This document shows, piece by piece, positions 1 to 9,826 of a DNA stretch of 64,000 bases. The position numbers were made by a program, and so were the translations under genes. Source of the DNA: Theionarchaea archaeon (GTDB lineage Archaea; Methanobacteriota_B; Thermococci; Methanofastidiosales; SZ-28-30). How positions within the stretch are numbered: position 1 is the stretch's first letter; every line of letters starts with the position of its first letter. The notes under the pieces are model-generated. The model was not told where the DNA came from, did not search any database, and was given only the letters and a program-made list of their open reading frames with translations. The stretch covers positions 124,001 to 188,000 of the forward strand of contig JACVGT010000018.1 in the NCBI GenBank assembly GCA_018992685.1, in the 5' to 3' direction.

Positions 1-2
1 AT

Positions 3-1514
3 CAGCTCAGTGGAATGTGTGTTACCTGTGTTGACGGATGCGTGGGTATGTGTGAAATCGGAAAATCAGCGTACCGGGGACACGAGATAATTTATCCACA
101 ACCTTTCGGTATCATCACGTCCGGAAGCGAAAAGCTCTATCCTGTTGACCTATCCCACTTCACCATCCTCGGTGGCGTCGTGGGTGCATGGGGAATCGAG
201 ACTGACAGTGATAAGGCGCTCTTCTCCAATGTGAAACTGGAAACCTCGATTGGAAAAGAGAAAGACATCAAGCTGAGAATGCCCGCCATCATCCCCGGAC
301 TTGGCTCCACAGCTATTGCCAAGAATAACTGGGAAGGGCTGGCTGTAGGTGCTGCACTCACCGGCATCCCTCTGACCATCGGAGAGAATGTGTGTGGAAT
401 GGACGCTGGATCTGAGATTGTCGATGGAAAGATAAAGCACTCGCCAGATCTGGAATGGAGAGTCAAACTGTACAAGAAATGGCAGAGAAAAGGGTATGGT
501 GCCATTATAGTACAGGCCAATGTGGAGGACAGCAACCTGGGCGTCCATGAGTATGCCATATCAGAACTGGATGCAGATGCTGTTGAACTCAAGTGGGGCC
601 AGGGAGCCAAGAACATTGGCGGTGAGGTCAAGCTCAAGACCCTTGAGAGAGCACAACTTCTCAAATCCAGAGGATATGTGGTGCTTCCTGATCCTACAAA
701 CCCGGCAGTGATCGAGGCCTTCAAGAAAGGAGGCTTCAAAGAGTTTGAACGGCACTCTCGAGTGGGTATGGTATCAGAAGAAGCCTTCATGAAAAGGATA
801 AAGGAATTGCGAGACTACGGCGCAAAGCACGTCTTTCTGAAGACTGGTGCCTACAGACCAATGGATCTTGCCCGCGCTCTGAAATTCGCGTCCAAGGCAG
901 AACTGGATCTTCTGACAGTTGATGCTGCGGGCGGAGGAACCGGCATGTCGCCCTGGAGAATGATGAATGAGTGGGGAGTTCCAGAAGTGGAATTACACTC
1001 ACTGTTGTACCAGTACGCAGACAAGCTGGCCAAGAAGGGCAAGTACGTCCCGGACATTGCCATTGCTGGAGGGTTTGCCTTTGAAGACCAGATGTTCAAG
1101 GGGCTGGCAATGGGCGCACCATATGTCAAATTGATTGGCATGGCACGAGCACCACTTGCTGCAGCCATGGTGGGAAAGACCATAGGAAAGAAGATCAACG
1201 AAGGAATGGTCCCTGTCTACATTGAACGGTTCGGAACTTCCAAGGAAGAGATCTTTGTTACTGCCCCCGATTTGAAGAGGGATCTGGGGAAGGACTTTGA
1301 TGAGCTTCCCACAGGTGCTATGGGTCTGTACACCTATATGGAACGACTGCACCAGGGTCTGAGGCAGATCATGGCAGGGTCACGCAAGTTCGCACTGGAG
1401 TACATCAGCAGAGACGATATTGCAGCCCTCACCCATGAGGCAGCTGACATCAGTGGCATTTCATACATCATGGACTGTGACAAAGAAGAAGCTGAAAAGA
1501 TACTCAATTCCTGA
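3..1514 (+). CDS. FMN-binding glutamate synthase-family protein (5' partial)
   Basis: Resembles the FMN/central domain of glutamate synthase, the part that forms glutamate from 2-oxoglutarate and ammonia. In archaea this domain is often a separate polypeptide. The N-terminus has a Cys cluster (CVTCVDGCVGMC), probably for an Fe-S centre, followed by a YPQPFG segment. The middle holds a glycine-rich phosphate/FMN-type stretch (DAAGGGTGMSPWRMM). The frame is open to the left edge with no stop upstream of the first ATG at 15, so the true start probably lies outside the window. The partner glutaminase and NADPH subunits are not visible here. Glutamate dehydrogenase follows downstream on the same strand, which gives the region a nitrogen-assimilation theme. 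The family call is firm; the exact electron donor is unknown. Confidence 0.85.
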   Translation, partial: QLSGMCVTCVDGCVGMCEIGKSAYRGHEIIYPQPFGIITSGSEKLYPVDLSHFTILGGVVGAWGIETDSDKALFSNVKLETSIGKEKDIKLRMPAIIPGLGSTAIAKNNWEGLAVGAALTGIPLTIGENVCGMDAGSEIVDGKIKHSPDLEWRVKLYKKWQRKGYGAIIVQANVEDSNLGVHEYAISELDADAVELKWGQGAKNIGGEVKLKTLERAQLLKSRGYVVLPDPTNPAVIEAFKKGGFKEFERHSRVGMVSEEAFMKRIKELRDYGAKHVFLKTGAYRPMDLARALKFASKAELDLLTVDAAGGGTGMSPWRMMNEWGVPEVELHSLLYQYADKLAKKGKYVPDIAIAGGFAFEDQMFKGLAMGAPYVKLIGMARAPLAAAMVGKTIGKKINEGMVPVYIERFGTSKEEIFVTAPDLKRDLGKDFDELPTGAMGLYTYMERLHQGLRQIMAGSRKFALEYISRDDIAALTHEAADISGISYIMDCDKEEAEKILNS

Positions 1515-1526
1515 GTAATCTTCTAC

Positions 1527-1543
1527 TTTTTCCCCTTTTTTTT
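1527..1543 (+). terminator. Oligo-T terminator after glutamate synthase gene
   Basis: Two T runs (a 5-T and an 8-T tract) lie within 30 nt of the stop codon. Archaeal intrinsic termination typically uses such T tracts without a stem-loop. The placement is inferred from sequence only. Confidence 0.4.
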
Positions 1544-1708
1544 AAATATTCTCCTCTTTCTGTTTTCAACTGCCCCAACTGATCACCATAGCCATTCTCA
1601 TGCAGTGTACACTAGGTACATACGCCATATGGCAAAATCCCTCACTGACATCACAACCTATTTAAAACTGCACGAAGAACGTATGTAAAAAGACTTGAGG
1701 AATGGCCT

Positions 1709-2953
1709 ATGGAATTCTCGCTAACTCAAATGGTTCAACAACAAGTGGAGAAAGCATTTAACTGTGCAACCATCCCCGAGTATGTTCAAAAAATACTAAA
1801 GTGTCCCAAACTGGTGCTGGAAGTGAATTTCCCAGTCAAAATGGACGACGGCAGCTACAAGTGTTTCAAAGGGTTCCGCTGCCAATATGACAATGCTTTG
1901 GGCCCCACCAAAGGGGGCGTGAGATACCATCCTGGAGTGACCAGAGAAGAGGTGGAGGCACTGGCTGCCTGGATGACCTGGAAATGTGCGCTGGCTGACC
2001 TGCCCTACGGGGGAGCAAAAGGGGGAGTGGTGTGCGATCCCTTGGAACTGTCAGAATCTGAACTGGAGCGATTGACCAGGCGATTCACTGCTGAAATCAT
2101 GCCCATCTTGAGCCCTCATTCAGATATTCCTGCCCCCGATGTGTTCACCACCTCAAAGACAATGGCCTGGATGATGGATACCTTTAGCATGTTTAAAGGG
2201 TATACTGAGCCCGCCATTGTCACTGGAAAGCCTGAGGCTCTTGGAGGGTCCCTCGGGCGGAAAGAAGCAACAGGACATGGCGTGGCAATTACCACCCGGG
2301 AGCTCTACAGGAACGTGGGAAAGTCACTGAAAGGCGCGACTGTGTCAATCCAGGGGTTCGGTAATGTGGGAACGTACTCTGCTCTCTTTCTGGAGGAGAT
2401 GGGCGCCAAAATCGTGGCAGTGTCAGACTCATCAGGGGGCGTTATCGACAAGGATGGACTCAACTTAAAGGAACTTCTAGAATGCATGGAAAAACACAAA
2501 TGCCTTGCAAAATATGAGAAATCAAAAATATGGCCCAGAGATGACATCCTATATCAGGACGTGGATATTCTGATCCCAGCTGCTCTGGAGAACCAAATCC
2601 GAAAGGACAACGTAGAACCTGTGAAGGCCAAGGTAATATCTGAGGGTGCAAATGGGCCCACGACTCCCGATGCAGACGAAGTGCTGGAGAAAAAGGGAGT
2701 CCTTGTGATCCCAGATATCCTGGCCAATGCCGGAGGCGTCATCGTCAGCCATCTAGAATGGGTTCAGGCACTCAGTGGTTTGCGGTGGGAAGAGAAAGAA
2801 ATCAATGACAGATTGGAGAAACGGCTGGTAACAGTGTTTGACAAAGTGTGGAAGAAAGCACAGGAAAAGAAAATATCTCTGAGAACTGCTGCCTATGTTG
2901 TTGCCATTGAAAGGATTGCTGAAGTCTATGGCTACAGGGGAGTGTTCCCCTAG
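1709..2953 (+). CDS. gdhA: Glutamate dehydrogenase (Glu/Leu/Phe/Val family)
   Basis: Catalyses reversible NAD(P)-dependent oxidative deamination of glutamate to 2-oxoglutarate and ammonia in the cytosol. The active-site Lys motif PYGGAKGGV is near residues 98-106. The conserved PAPDVFT segment follows, then the Rossmann dinucleotide fold with GFGNVGTYSA. The length of 414 aa is typical of the hexameric archaeal/bacterial enzyme. A TATA-like CCTATTTAAAA lies about 45 nt upstream, so the gene probably has its own promoter. It sits downstream of the glutamate synthase domain but about 195 nt away. Cofactor preference cannot be read safely from sequence. Confidence 0.95.
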   Translation: MEFSLTQMVQQQVEKAFNCATIPEYVQKILKCPKLVLEVNFPVKMDDGSYKCFKGFRCQYDNALGPTKGGVRYHPGVTREEVEALAAWMTWKCALADLPYGGAKGGVVCDPLELSESELERLTRRFTAEIMPILSPHSDIPAPDVFTTSKTMAWMMDTFSMFKGYTEPAIVTGKPEALGGSLGRKEATGHGVAITTRELYRNVGKSLKGATVSIQGFGNVGTYSALFLEEMGAKIVAVSDSSGGVIDKDGLNLKELLECMEKHKCLAKYEKSKIWPRDDILYQDVDILIPAALENQIRKDNVEPVKAKVISEGANGPTTPDADEVLEKKGVLVIPDILANAGGVIVSHLEWVQALSGLRWEEKEINDRLEKRLVTVFDKVWKKAQEKKISLRTAAYVVAIERIAEVYGYRGVFP

Positions 2954-3114
2954 CTCATTCTCATCCTTTTCTCTTTCCCTTTCTCCTTTCCTTAAAATCC
3001 CACCTGCAATTGGAGGCAGCGCGGGATAGTCAATAGGACATCTCAAGTCATGAAAGTTGGTGGATAATTCAAAAACCCTTTCCGAGAAGAAGTCGGGATT
3101 TCGATGACGTAGGT

Positions 3115-3987
3115 TCACTCTACCTGAAATCGCTCTTTGATCTCACTTGGATAGAGAAGAGAGAGGTATCTATCCAGCTCTTCAGCCACAACATAGGACA
3201 GGTAATGGTATTCCTCGAAGGCATAGGGCGGGCTCACTGCAATCGTCACCACCCTGGAATTGATGCGTATCCTGTTCAGCACACGCATGAATCTGTCAAT
3301 TGTTATCCAGGGAACGATCTCGCCCTGGTTATAGAAATAGTCCGGATATCTGTCGATGTCCAATGCGTTGATGAAATAATCTGTATCGACATCCAGAAGG
3401 ACCTCCTTCTCAAAGTGAGGTAGCATTCCTAAGGTGACAAAGTGGACGCGTGTCTCAGTTTTTTCGTACATATCAAGGGTGAGGAGAGGAGGAGCCACCT
3501 GGTGAACCTGCATTAATGCACACACCACATGATCCTCTTCTTTTTCGCAGTCGCAGAATTTCACATATTTGTAGAAAGTTCGGGGTTCTCCATTGCTGAT
3601 AAAAGTCTCCACAGAGTCAAATCGCTCACGCCAGTACCGGTAATCAGGCACGACCCACCAGATTTCTGTGACCAGCCCTTCGCCAACTGCTGCTGAAATA
3701 AAAGTGGCATTGGTCACACCTTCCACCTTGTCCGGACCTCGTTCACAGGTAGCCAGCCACAGATCATAGTAATCCCCTACCATGCAGTCCATGTCACTGT
3801 GTGCGTCAAAATGAACGAGTGTCATGCCATTCTGAATCAACCCTCTCTCCCGGGCAATCCTCCAGTAAAGGTAAGCATCTTTGTGATTAGCAGAATGAGC
3901 TATCATATAAGGGTTAGAAGTAAAGAGTGTGCACTGAACTTGAGATGCCAGAACAACGATGAGTAAAATGGCAAGAACCCTTTTCAT
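3115..3987 (-). CDS. Secreted UPF0489-like protein
   Basis: The protein carries the motif LVHFDAHSDMDC, typical of the UPF0489 family, which resembles the metal-binding motifs of arginase/deacetylase folds. A second acidic motif (LLDVDTDYFIN) lies in the C-terminal half. I chose the ATG at 3987 rather than the in-frame start 39 nt upstream because it places a textbook signal peptide (MKRVLAILLIVVLASQ) at the N-terminus. The protein is therefore probably exported. UPF0489 has no established reaction. A metal-dependent hydrolase is a guess from the motif. The gene lies convergent to gdhA and divergent from the S2P-CBS protease. Confidence 0.7.
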   Translation of the reverse strand: MKRVLAILLIVVLASQVQCTLFTSNPYMIAHSANHKDAYLYWRIARERGLIQNGMTLVHFDAHSDMDCMVGDYYDLWLATCERGPDKVEGVTNATFISAAVGEGLVTEIWWVVPDYRYWRERFDSVETFISNGEPRTFYKYVKFCDCEKEEDHVVCALMQVHQVAPPLLTLDMYEKTETRVHFVTLGMLPHFEKEVLLDVDTDYFINALDIDRYPDYFYNQGEIVPWITIDRFMRVLNRIRINSRVVTIAVSPPYAFEEYHYLSYVVAEELDRYLSLLYPSEIKERFQVE

Positions 3988-4128
3988 AAACTCACATGTG
4001 CCATTTGAATAAAAGGCTTTCCACATTTCTGAGAGAGATATGGGTTCCAGTCTTCCTCAACTGTGAAATCTCTCTTTGAATACCATTCAGTTCGAAATCC
4101 TTAAGAACTTGGAGAGCCTTTAAAGACT

Positions 4129-5229
4129 ATGAAATGGTCCTACAGAATTATCACCATATTTGGGATTCCTTTGAAGATGCATATTACCTTTCCTATGCTG
4201 ATCATTGCATATGCGGCCCTCTTCGGGTACCAATATGGAATCTGGGCAGCCCTCCGTGGGACTGTACTCATCAGTGCACTCTTTGTGTTCGTTGTGTTTC
4301 ATGAGCTGGCCCACTCAAAACAGGCTCAGAAGTATGGGGTTAAGGTAAGAGATGTCACACTGCTGCCGATCGGGGGAGTTTCCAACATGGAGAGCATGCC
4401 TTCAGAGCCAAGAGAAGAACTGAAGGTGGCTCTTGCTGGTCCTCTTACCAGTCTTGTCCTCGGATTTATCGTGCTGGGATTGAATTACCTGGCAGGCTAC
4501 CGCATTCTGGATTTCAGTCTTGAGAAAATCGCCACGAGCTGGGACTATATTCCTGTGTACCTGGGATGGATCAACATATTTCTGGCATTCTTTAATTTGC
4601 TGCCTGCTTTTCCCATGGACGGAGGGAGAGTGGTCAGGGCATACCTTGCTCAGAGGATGAACTATGCGAGAGCCACACGGGTGGCAGCCTCCATTGGTAA
4701 ACTGTTTGCCGTCCTTTTTGGAATTGCAGGGCTTCTGGTTAACCCCTTCCTCATCTTCATAGCCTTCTTCGTGTATCTGGGTGCCTCATCAGAAGAACAG
4801 GGGGCCATCGTGGGAGAGATTCTCAGGGATATGAAGGTAAAGAATGTGATGAACACACAGTGTGATACTGTCCCAGCAGAGACAACGCTGGCCCAAATTG
4901 TGGAAAGCATCTTTCATGGTTCGTGTGGGGGAGCTGTCCCGGTGACAGAGTATGGTACGTTCATTGGGGTGGCAACTCGAGACGACATTCTGTCTGCAAT
5001 CCACGAACATGGACTGGAAATCAACCTTGGGAGAATCGTGAGAAGAGACACTCCCTTCGTTAATGGTGACGAGTCATTGAACGAAGTATACGTGAAGATG
5101 CAGCAAAACCAGCGTAATGCTTTTGCAGTGGTCGAGCGAGGAGAACTGGTGGGCATAGTCACACTGGAAGACCTGGGAAGAGCCTACGCACTAAAGTCGG
5201 CCATACTATCCGGGAAGAACACTATGTAG
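4129..5229 (+). CDS. Site-2 protease family (M50) zinc metalloprotease with CBS pair
   Basis: An intramembrane metalloprotease of the S2P/M50 family. The zinc-binding motif HELAH is in a membrane segment near residues 62-66. The third ligand motif NLLPAFPMDGGRV is near residues 152-164. Both are intact, so the enzyme should be active. The membrane core of about 220 residues is followed by two CBS domains (from about residue 230), which in other proteins bind adenine nucleotides and may regulate proteolysis. The architecture matches the M. jannaschii S2P type. The substrate is unknown; typical substrates are membrane-tethered regulators. A leader box GCCTTTAAAG lies about 25 nt before the start. 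Confidence 0.92.
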   Translation: MKWSYRIITIFGIPLKMHITFPMLIIAYAALFGYQYGIWAALRGTVLISALFVFVVFHELAHSKQAQKYGVKVRDVTLLPIGGVSNMESMPSEPREELKVALAGPLTSLVLGFIVLGLNYLAGYRILDFSLEKIATSWDYIPVYLGWINIFLAFFNLLPAFPMDGGRVVRAYLAQRMNYARATRVAASIGKLFAVLFGIAGLLVNPFLIFIAFFVYLGASSEEQGAIVGEILRDMKVKNVMNTQCDTVPAETTLAQIVESIFHGSCGGAVPVTEYGTFIGVATRDDILSAIHEHGLEINLGRIVRRDTPFVNGDESLNEVYVKMQQNQRNAFAVVERGELVGIVTLEDLGRAYALKSAILSGKNTM

Positions 5230-5436
5230 TGCCTTCTTTCCCCCATTCCATTGAGGAAATTCGAAGTAGTGGGGTTTTTCCCAGTGTGGGTTGTTATCCT
5301 TTCCAACACTGGATATATCCCCGAATTCCTGTCAGGGAGTATCCTGACTTCCGCCCTCCGCTCTCGATGTACCAGGCTTTTATTTTTCCACTGCTCTCCC
5401 TCAAGAAATTATTACTTCTCTTCCCTCATTACTACA

Positions 5437-6501
5437 ATGGACCGGACAATTTCCCATGTGGACATGGATGCATTTTACGCATCCTGTCACATCAGAGAAA
5501 CTCCAGACCTGAAAGGAACACCCGTCATCATCGGAGGGGATCCTGAAAAAGGAAGAGGTGTGGTGACTACCTGTTCCTACGAAGCGCGAAAGTATGGAAT
5601 CCACTCTGCCATGCCCATTTCTACGGCTTACCAGCTGTGCCCTCATGGCACGTATCTTAGGCCCGACTTCCAACTGTACAAAAGCGTATCAGACAACATT
5701 ATGGGGATACTGGTCCAGTTTGCAGACATTTTTCAAAGGGCCGGAATTGATGAGGCGTACTTGGATGTCTCCCAGAAAATTACCCACTACCAAACGCCCT
5801 ACCACTTTGCGAAGGCAATACAGGACTCAATACTGACTCATGAACGCATAACGTGCTCTGTAGGGATTGCTCCCAATAAATCAGTTGCAAAGATCGCATC
5901 TGACTTCAGAAAGCCACATGGTATCACCGTCATACCTCCAGATGAAGTATTGTCATTTTTGAGGCCGTTGCCCGTTGAAAGAATCAGTGGAGTGGGAAAG
6001 AAAACGAAACAGATTCTGAACGATCACGGCATTGGAACCATTGGACAACTTGAAAAGATGGACGTGACTCAATTGGAGAGAATTCTTGGGAAACCCGGTG
6101 GGTGGCTGTGGATTGTGGCAAACGGAAAAGACGAGAGACCTGTAGGGTATAGAGGTTCTGTGAAATCTGTAGGGAAAGAGCATACCTTTACCAAAGACAC
6201 AAGAAATATTCAGGATATGTCCAATGCTATAGAATGGATAGCAGACCGGTTGGCCAGAAGACTTCACGTGAGGACCATGGAGTTCAAGACTGTGAGCATC
6301 AAAGTGAGACTCCGGGGATTTCGAACGTACACTCGCAGTAGGACATTGCCCTGTCACGTTGATACCAAAGAAGTAATCATTCTTGTGTCCAGCGAGTTAT
6401 TTCAGGAATTCCGGGGAGAATACGTTCGATTACTGGGAATCAGGCTAACGAACCTCAGAGCAACAACAACATATCAGGAGAATCTCCTGCAATGGTTCTA
6501 A
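5437..6501 (+). CDS. dinB: DNA polymerase IV (Y-family, DinB/Dpo4-like)
   Basis: A translesion DNA polymerase. The N-terminus HVDMDAFYASC holds the first catalytic Asp. The GIDEAYLDVS motif holds the second catalytic Asp/Glu pair, and YEARKYGIHSAMP is the conserved fingers-region segment. A helix-hairpin-helix-like thumb (RISGVGKKTKQIL) and a little-finger domain follow. The frame stays open upstream to 5251, but family proteins start at MDRTISHVDMD, so I place the start at ATG 5437, giving 354 aa, the normal Dpo4 length. It ends three bases before the convergent Trm-G10 gene. No clear SOS-like operator is visible. Confidence 0.93.
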   Translation: MDRTISHVDMDAFYASCHIRETPDLKGTPVIIGGDPEKGRGVVTTCSYEARKYGIHSAMPISTAYQLCPHGTYLRPDFQLYKSVSDNIMGILVQFADIFQRAGIDEAYLDVSQKITHYQTPYHFAKAIQDSILTHERITCSVGIAPNKSVAKIASDFRKPHGITVIPPDEVLSFLRPLPVERISGVGKKTKQILNDHGIGTIGQLEKMDVTQLERILGKPGGWLWIVANGKDERPVGYRGSVKSVGKEHTFTKDTRNIQDMSNAIEWIADRLARRLHVRTMEFKTVSIKVRLRGFRTYTRSRTLPCHVDTKEVIILVSSELFQEFRGEYVRLLGIRLTNLRATTTYQENLLQWF

Positions 6502-6504
6502 AAC

Positions 6505-7431
6505 CTACTGCACAGACAAGACATAGACGTGCCTGTCCAGGCTCTTGTGAACATGGAGAATGAAATGTTCTCTCTCTTCATATCCAAGTCTTTCAAAATC
6601 ATAGGGGCGAGACAGCACAATGCACGCTTTCTTGGTAACATCCCGTATGGACTCAAATGCACTCTCGTACAACTGCTTCCGGGAAGAGGTAAGTCGAGAT
6701 GCTTTTCCGTAGGGCATGTCTGTGACTACTGACTCCACCTCCTGGAAGTGGTTGTGCAAACGGGTGGCGTCGCCCTGGAATATTCTATGAGTTCTAATCC
6801 CAAAGTGTTCTAGATTCGTCCGTGTTCCTGCTACCATATGTTCTGAAACATCCAGACCTTTCACCTCCAGTCCCATGAGCCCTGCTTCAATGAGAATTCC
6901 TCCTGTCCCACAAAAGGGATCCAGCACCTCACGGCTGCACCTTCCCAGGTTCACGAGGGTCCTGGCTATTCGGGGATGGACAGAAGAAGGATGGAAGTAC
7001 GGCCTGTAATGTGGCTTTCTTCCTTCATAGGAATAGGGAAAATCCATAACAGTCTGTCCCAGAAACCGTTTTCCTTTCTGCAAGATACAGTACACTTCCT
7101 GTTCTGGATTTTCGAGATCTACAGGAATTCTGCCGTACTCTTTCTGAAGATCATCTGCAATCTCCCTTTCCAGCTGTAACGTGTCTGCCTCAGAGAGGAG
7201 TTTCTTCACCCGCACCCTGAAGGGCTGCTTTGAAAGAGAGAAATCCACAGATAGAATCTTGTGAGTCATGGACAGTCTCGATAATCCAGGAAAAATCTCA
7301 GCCTCATAGATTGCCACCTGATGCTCAAGAAGGAGACACCTCCACGGGATGTGATAGGTCTCGAATAGGGCTCTCACCTCTGCCTCTGCCATTCCAGTAT
7401 GTTCTCCAGAAAGGTAAAACAGGAGCCTCAT
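6505..7431 (-). CDS. tRNA (guanine(10)-N2)-dimethyltransferase, Trm-G10 type
   Basis: A predicted SAM-dependent enzyme that methylates G10 of tRNA. The N-terminal half (residues 1-140) fits the NFLD/THUMP tRNA-binding region. The C-terminal Rossmann methyltransferase carries motif I as DPFCGTGGILIEAG and motif IV as TDMPYG. The usual family form of motif IV is DPPYG, so the first Pro is replaced by Met here. I chose ATG 7431 (MRLLFYLSGEHTG), which matches the family N-terminus. The frame extends upstream to 7548, but that stretch does not resemble the family. Length is 308 aa, slightly short. It is convergent with dinB. Confidence 0.85.
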   Translation of the reverse strand: MRLLFYLSGEHTGMAEAEVRALFETYHIPWRCLLLEHQVAIYEAEIFPGLSRLSMTHKILSVDFSLSKQPFRVRVKKLLSEADTLQLEREIADDLQKEYGRIPVDLENPEQEVYCILQKGKRFLGQTVMDFPYSYEGRKPHYRPYFHPSSVHPRIARTLVNLGRCSREVLDPFCGTGGILIEAGLMGLEVKGLDVSEHMVAGTRTNLEHFGIRTHRIFQGDATRLHNHFQEVESVVTDMPYGKASRLTSSRKQLYESAFESIRDVTKKACIVLSRPYDFERLGYEEREHFILHVHKSLDRHVYVLSVQ

Positions 7432-7718
7432 ACACCAGGATGGACGTGCACCATAAAAGCATTTCCTGACACACGGGCAGGACCACAGTCCTATTGCCCG
7501 CATTGCCATGACGCCATCCATCAGATGACCACTCCGCATGTCCCCCACTAGAGTCGAGACCTCAGGACAGATGATGCTGCAGTATCAGCATACTGTATCA
7601 CGGGCAGAATCTACCCACTTAAAATTCACCTTGCCTTAAGTCATCCTGTCTTTTGTTATAGGGCGACAAGAAACAGGACAAAAATCTTATGGAGACTATG
7701 TACCTACATCGGATAATT

Positions 7719-7734
7719 ACCGATAAATTTTTAA
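7719..7734 (+). promoter_or_regulatory. lonB promoter with ACCGATAA element and TATA box
   Basis: ACCGATAAATTTTTAA lies immediately upstream of lonB. The TATA-like part centres about 28 nt before the ATG, implying a leaderless or near-leaderless transcript. The ACCGATAA part recurs upstream of the small reverse gene at 9991 and again near 10350. Confidence 0.5.
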
Positions 7735-7756
7735 GTTTGCCCCAGCGAGTTCGGCC

Positions 7757-9676
7757 ATGGGACAAGAACTGGAACTCGTCCAGGAACATAATTTGGAAGA
7801 CCTGGGTGTTGATTTTGAAACCACCCGGACTGTCCCTATACCTGATTTTCTGATTGACCAGGTTATTGGGCAGGAGCATGCTGTGGAACTTGTGAAGATA
7901 GCTGCTAAACAGAGACGAAATGTTCTCTTGATAGGTGATCCCGGCAATGGCAAGTCCATGCTGGGACAGGCGATGGCTGAACTGCTTCCTCGGGAAGAGC
8001 TCCAGGATGTAATTGCATATCCCAATTATGAAGATCCCAATACTCCCAGAATACGCACTGTACGTGCAGGAGAGGCACGCGAAATCGTGGAAAGAGACAG
8101 AGAAAGTGCAAAAAAACAGGAAGGGTCAAAATTCATCTTCTTTCTGCTCATGGGTGTAATTATAGCGTATCTGGTGATTCGTTCCAATTTAGAACCCAAC
8201 ACCATTTTGCTGGGCATTCTGATTATGATGTTGATGGTATTCTTGCTGCAGTCTGTGCGCAGCAAGGCATCAGTCATGGTTCCCAAAGTGCTGGTGGATA
8301 ATTCAGACAGAGAACATGCCCCGTTCGTGGATGCCACAGGTGCCCATGCTGGAGCACTCTTGGGTGATGTGAGACACGATCCCTTTCAAAGTGGCGGTCT
8401 GGGAACTCCTGCCCACGAGAGGGTTGAAGGCGGAATGATCCATAAGGCGCATAAAGGTGTGTTGTTCATTGATGAGATATCCACTCTCAAGGTGAACATG
8501 CAACAGGCGATCCTGACTGCCATGCAGGACAGGAAATTCGCCATCACAGGGCAGTCGGAAATGTCCTCTGGTGCCATGGTGCACACCAGTCCCGTCCCTT
8601 GCGATTTTGTGCTGGCGGCTGCAGGTAATCTGGAGACCGTGAACCAGATGCATCCTGCCCTGAGGTCCCGGATCAGAGGATATGGATATGAAATCTACAT
8701 GAATAATTCCATGCCGGATACGCCAGAGAATAGAAGGAAGATCGTTCAATTTGTGGCTCAAGAAGTCGTAAAAGACGGAAAGATTCCTCATTTTACAAAA
8801 GGAGCTGTCCTTGAGATCTTGAGAGAAAGCAGGAGAAAATCGGGCAGGAAGGGACATTTGACCTGCATATTCAGAGATCTGGGTGGACTGGTGAGGTCAG
8901 CAGGGGACCTGGCCCTGAAGAACGGTAAGAAATATGTTGATGCTGATGACATTGTGGGATCGAAGAAACTGGCCCGTACACTTGAACATCAAATAGCTGA
9001 TAGATACATAGAACAAAAGAAGGAATATCAGGTGATGCGGACAGCCGGGCTGCAGATCGGCCGAGTCAACGGGCTGGCAGTCATAGGACGATCGGGGGAA
9101 TCTGGCATTCTGACTCCCATTGAAGCAGAAACGCCTCCGGCCTCCAGTAGATCAGAAGGAAAAGTCATTGCCACCGGCAAACTGGGGAAGATTGCCAAAG
9201 AAGCAGTCGCCAATGTATCTGCCCTGATAAAGAAGTATGCCAAAAAGGACATGTCCCAATTTGATGTACACATTCAATTTCTGCAAACCTACGAAGGGGT
9301 GGAGGGAGATTCAGCCAGTGTATCCATTGCTACAGCAGTAGTATCTGCCTTGGAAGAATTGCCTGTAAAGCAGAATCTTGCCATGACTGGCTCATTGTCT
9401 GTACGAGGAGAAGTCTTGCCCATTGGTGCTGTGAATGCCAAGATTGAGGCAGCTATTGAGGCCGGGATTGAGAAAGTGTTGATACCTTATGCCAACCTTG
9501 GGGAAGTCATGTTGAGCCGAAGTAATCTGGAAAAAATCGAGATCATTCCTGTGAAAACACTGGGTGAAGTCATTGATCATGCCATGGTTGGTGAAGGAAA
9601 AGACGTCCTAGTGAAGAGAGTGAAAGCATCGATCAACCAGTTTGAGAATCACGTAGAGAGTCAGGCAGCGAACTAG
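7757..9676 (+). CDS. lonB: ATP-dependent protease LonB, membrane-anchored
   Basis: The archaeal Lon protease, a membrane-bound AAA+ protease that degrades unfolded and regulatory proteins. Walker A (GDPGNGKS) is at residues 60-67. Two transmembrane helices at about 125-165 are inserted in the AAA+ domain, as is typical of LonB. Walker B is VLFIDEIST. The C-terminal protease domain has the catalytic Ser in GDSAS (S519) and Lys in NAKIEAA (K562). The 43-residue Ser-Lys spacing matches characterised archaeal Lon enzymes. Length of 639 aa is normal. The start ATG at 7757 fits the upstream TATA box. Confidence 0.97.
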   Translation: MGQELELVQEHNLEDLGVDFETTRTVPIPDFLIDQVIGQEHAVELVKIAAKQRRNVLLIGDPGNGKSMLGQAMAELLPREELQDVIAYPNYEDPNTPRIRTVRAGEAREIVERDRESAKKQEGSKFIFFLLMGVIIAYLVIRSNLEPNTILLGILIMMLMVFLLQSVRSKASVMVPKVLVDNSDREHAPFVDATGAHAGALLGDVRHDPFQSGGLGTPAHERVEGGMIHKAHKGVLFIDEISTLKVNMQQAILTAMQDRKFAITGQSEMSSGAMVHTSPVPCDFVLAAAGNLETVNQMHPALRSRIRGYGYEIYMNNSMPDTPENRRKIVQFVAQEVVKDGKIPHFTKGAVLEILRESRRKSGRKGHLTCIFRDLGGLVRSAGDLALKNGKKYVDADDIVGSKKLARTLEHQIADRYIEQKKEYQVMRTAGLQIGRVNGLAVIGRSGESGILTPIEAETPPASSRSEGKVIATGKLGKIAKEAVANVSALIKKYAKKDMSQFDVHIQFLQTYEGVEGDSASVSIATAVVSALEELPVKQNLAMTGSLSVRGEVLPIGAVNAKIEAAIEAGIEKVLIPYANLGEVMLSRSNLEKIEIIPVKTLGEVIDHAMVGEGKDVLVKRVKASINQFENHVESQAAN

Positions 9677-9826
9677 AACCACCATCGCAGGGTCGAATTA
9701 CTATTCTGAATCACTTTTCCAATTCTTCCTTGTTCAATGAAATTGAGAACAGTTCATCTCGACAATACACTAACATGCCATTCAGGACTTGTCTGAGGAA
9801 AGAAAATAGGAAAAGAAAGAGAAGAC

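Noticed and set aside
5251-5436. N-terminal extension of DinB
   Set aside because: Family proteins start at the MDRTISHVDMD position; the extension is intergenic in composition.
7432-7548. N-terminal extension of the Trm-G10 methyltransferase
   Set aside because: Cys-rich and unlike the family; ATG 7431 matches the family start.
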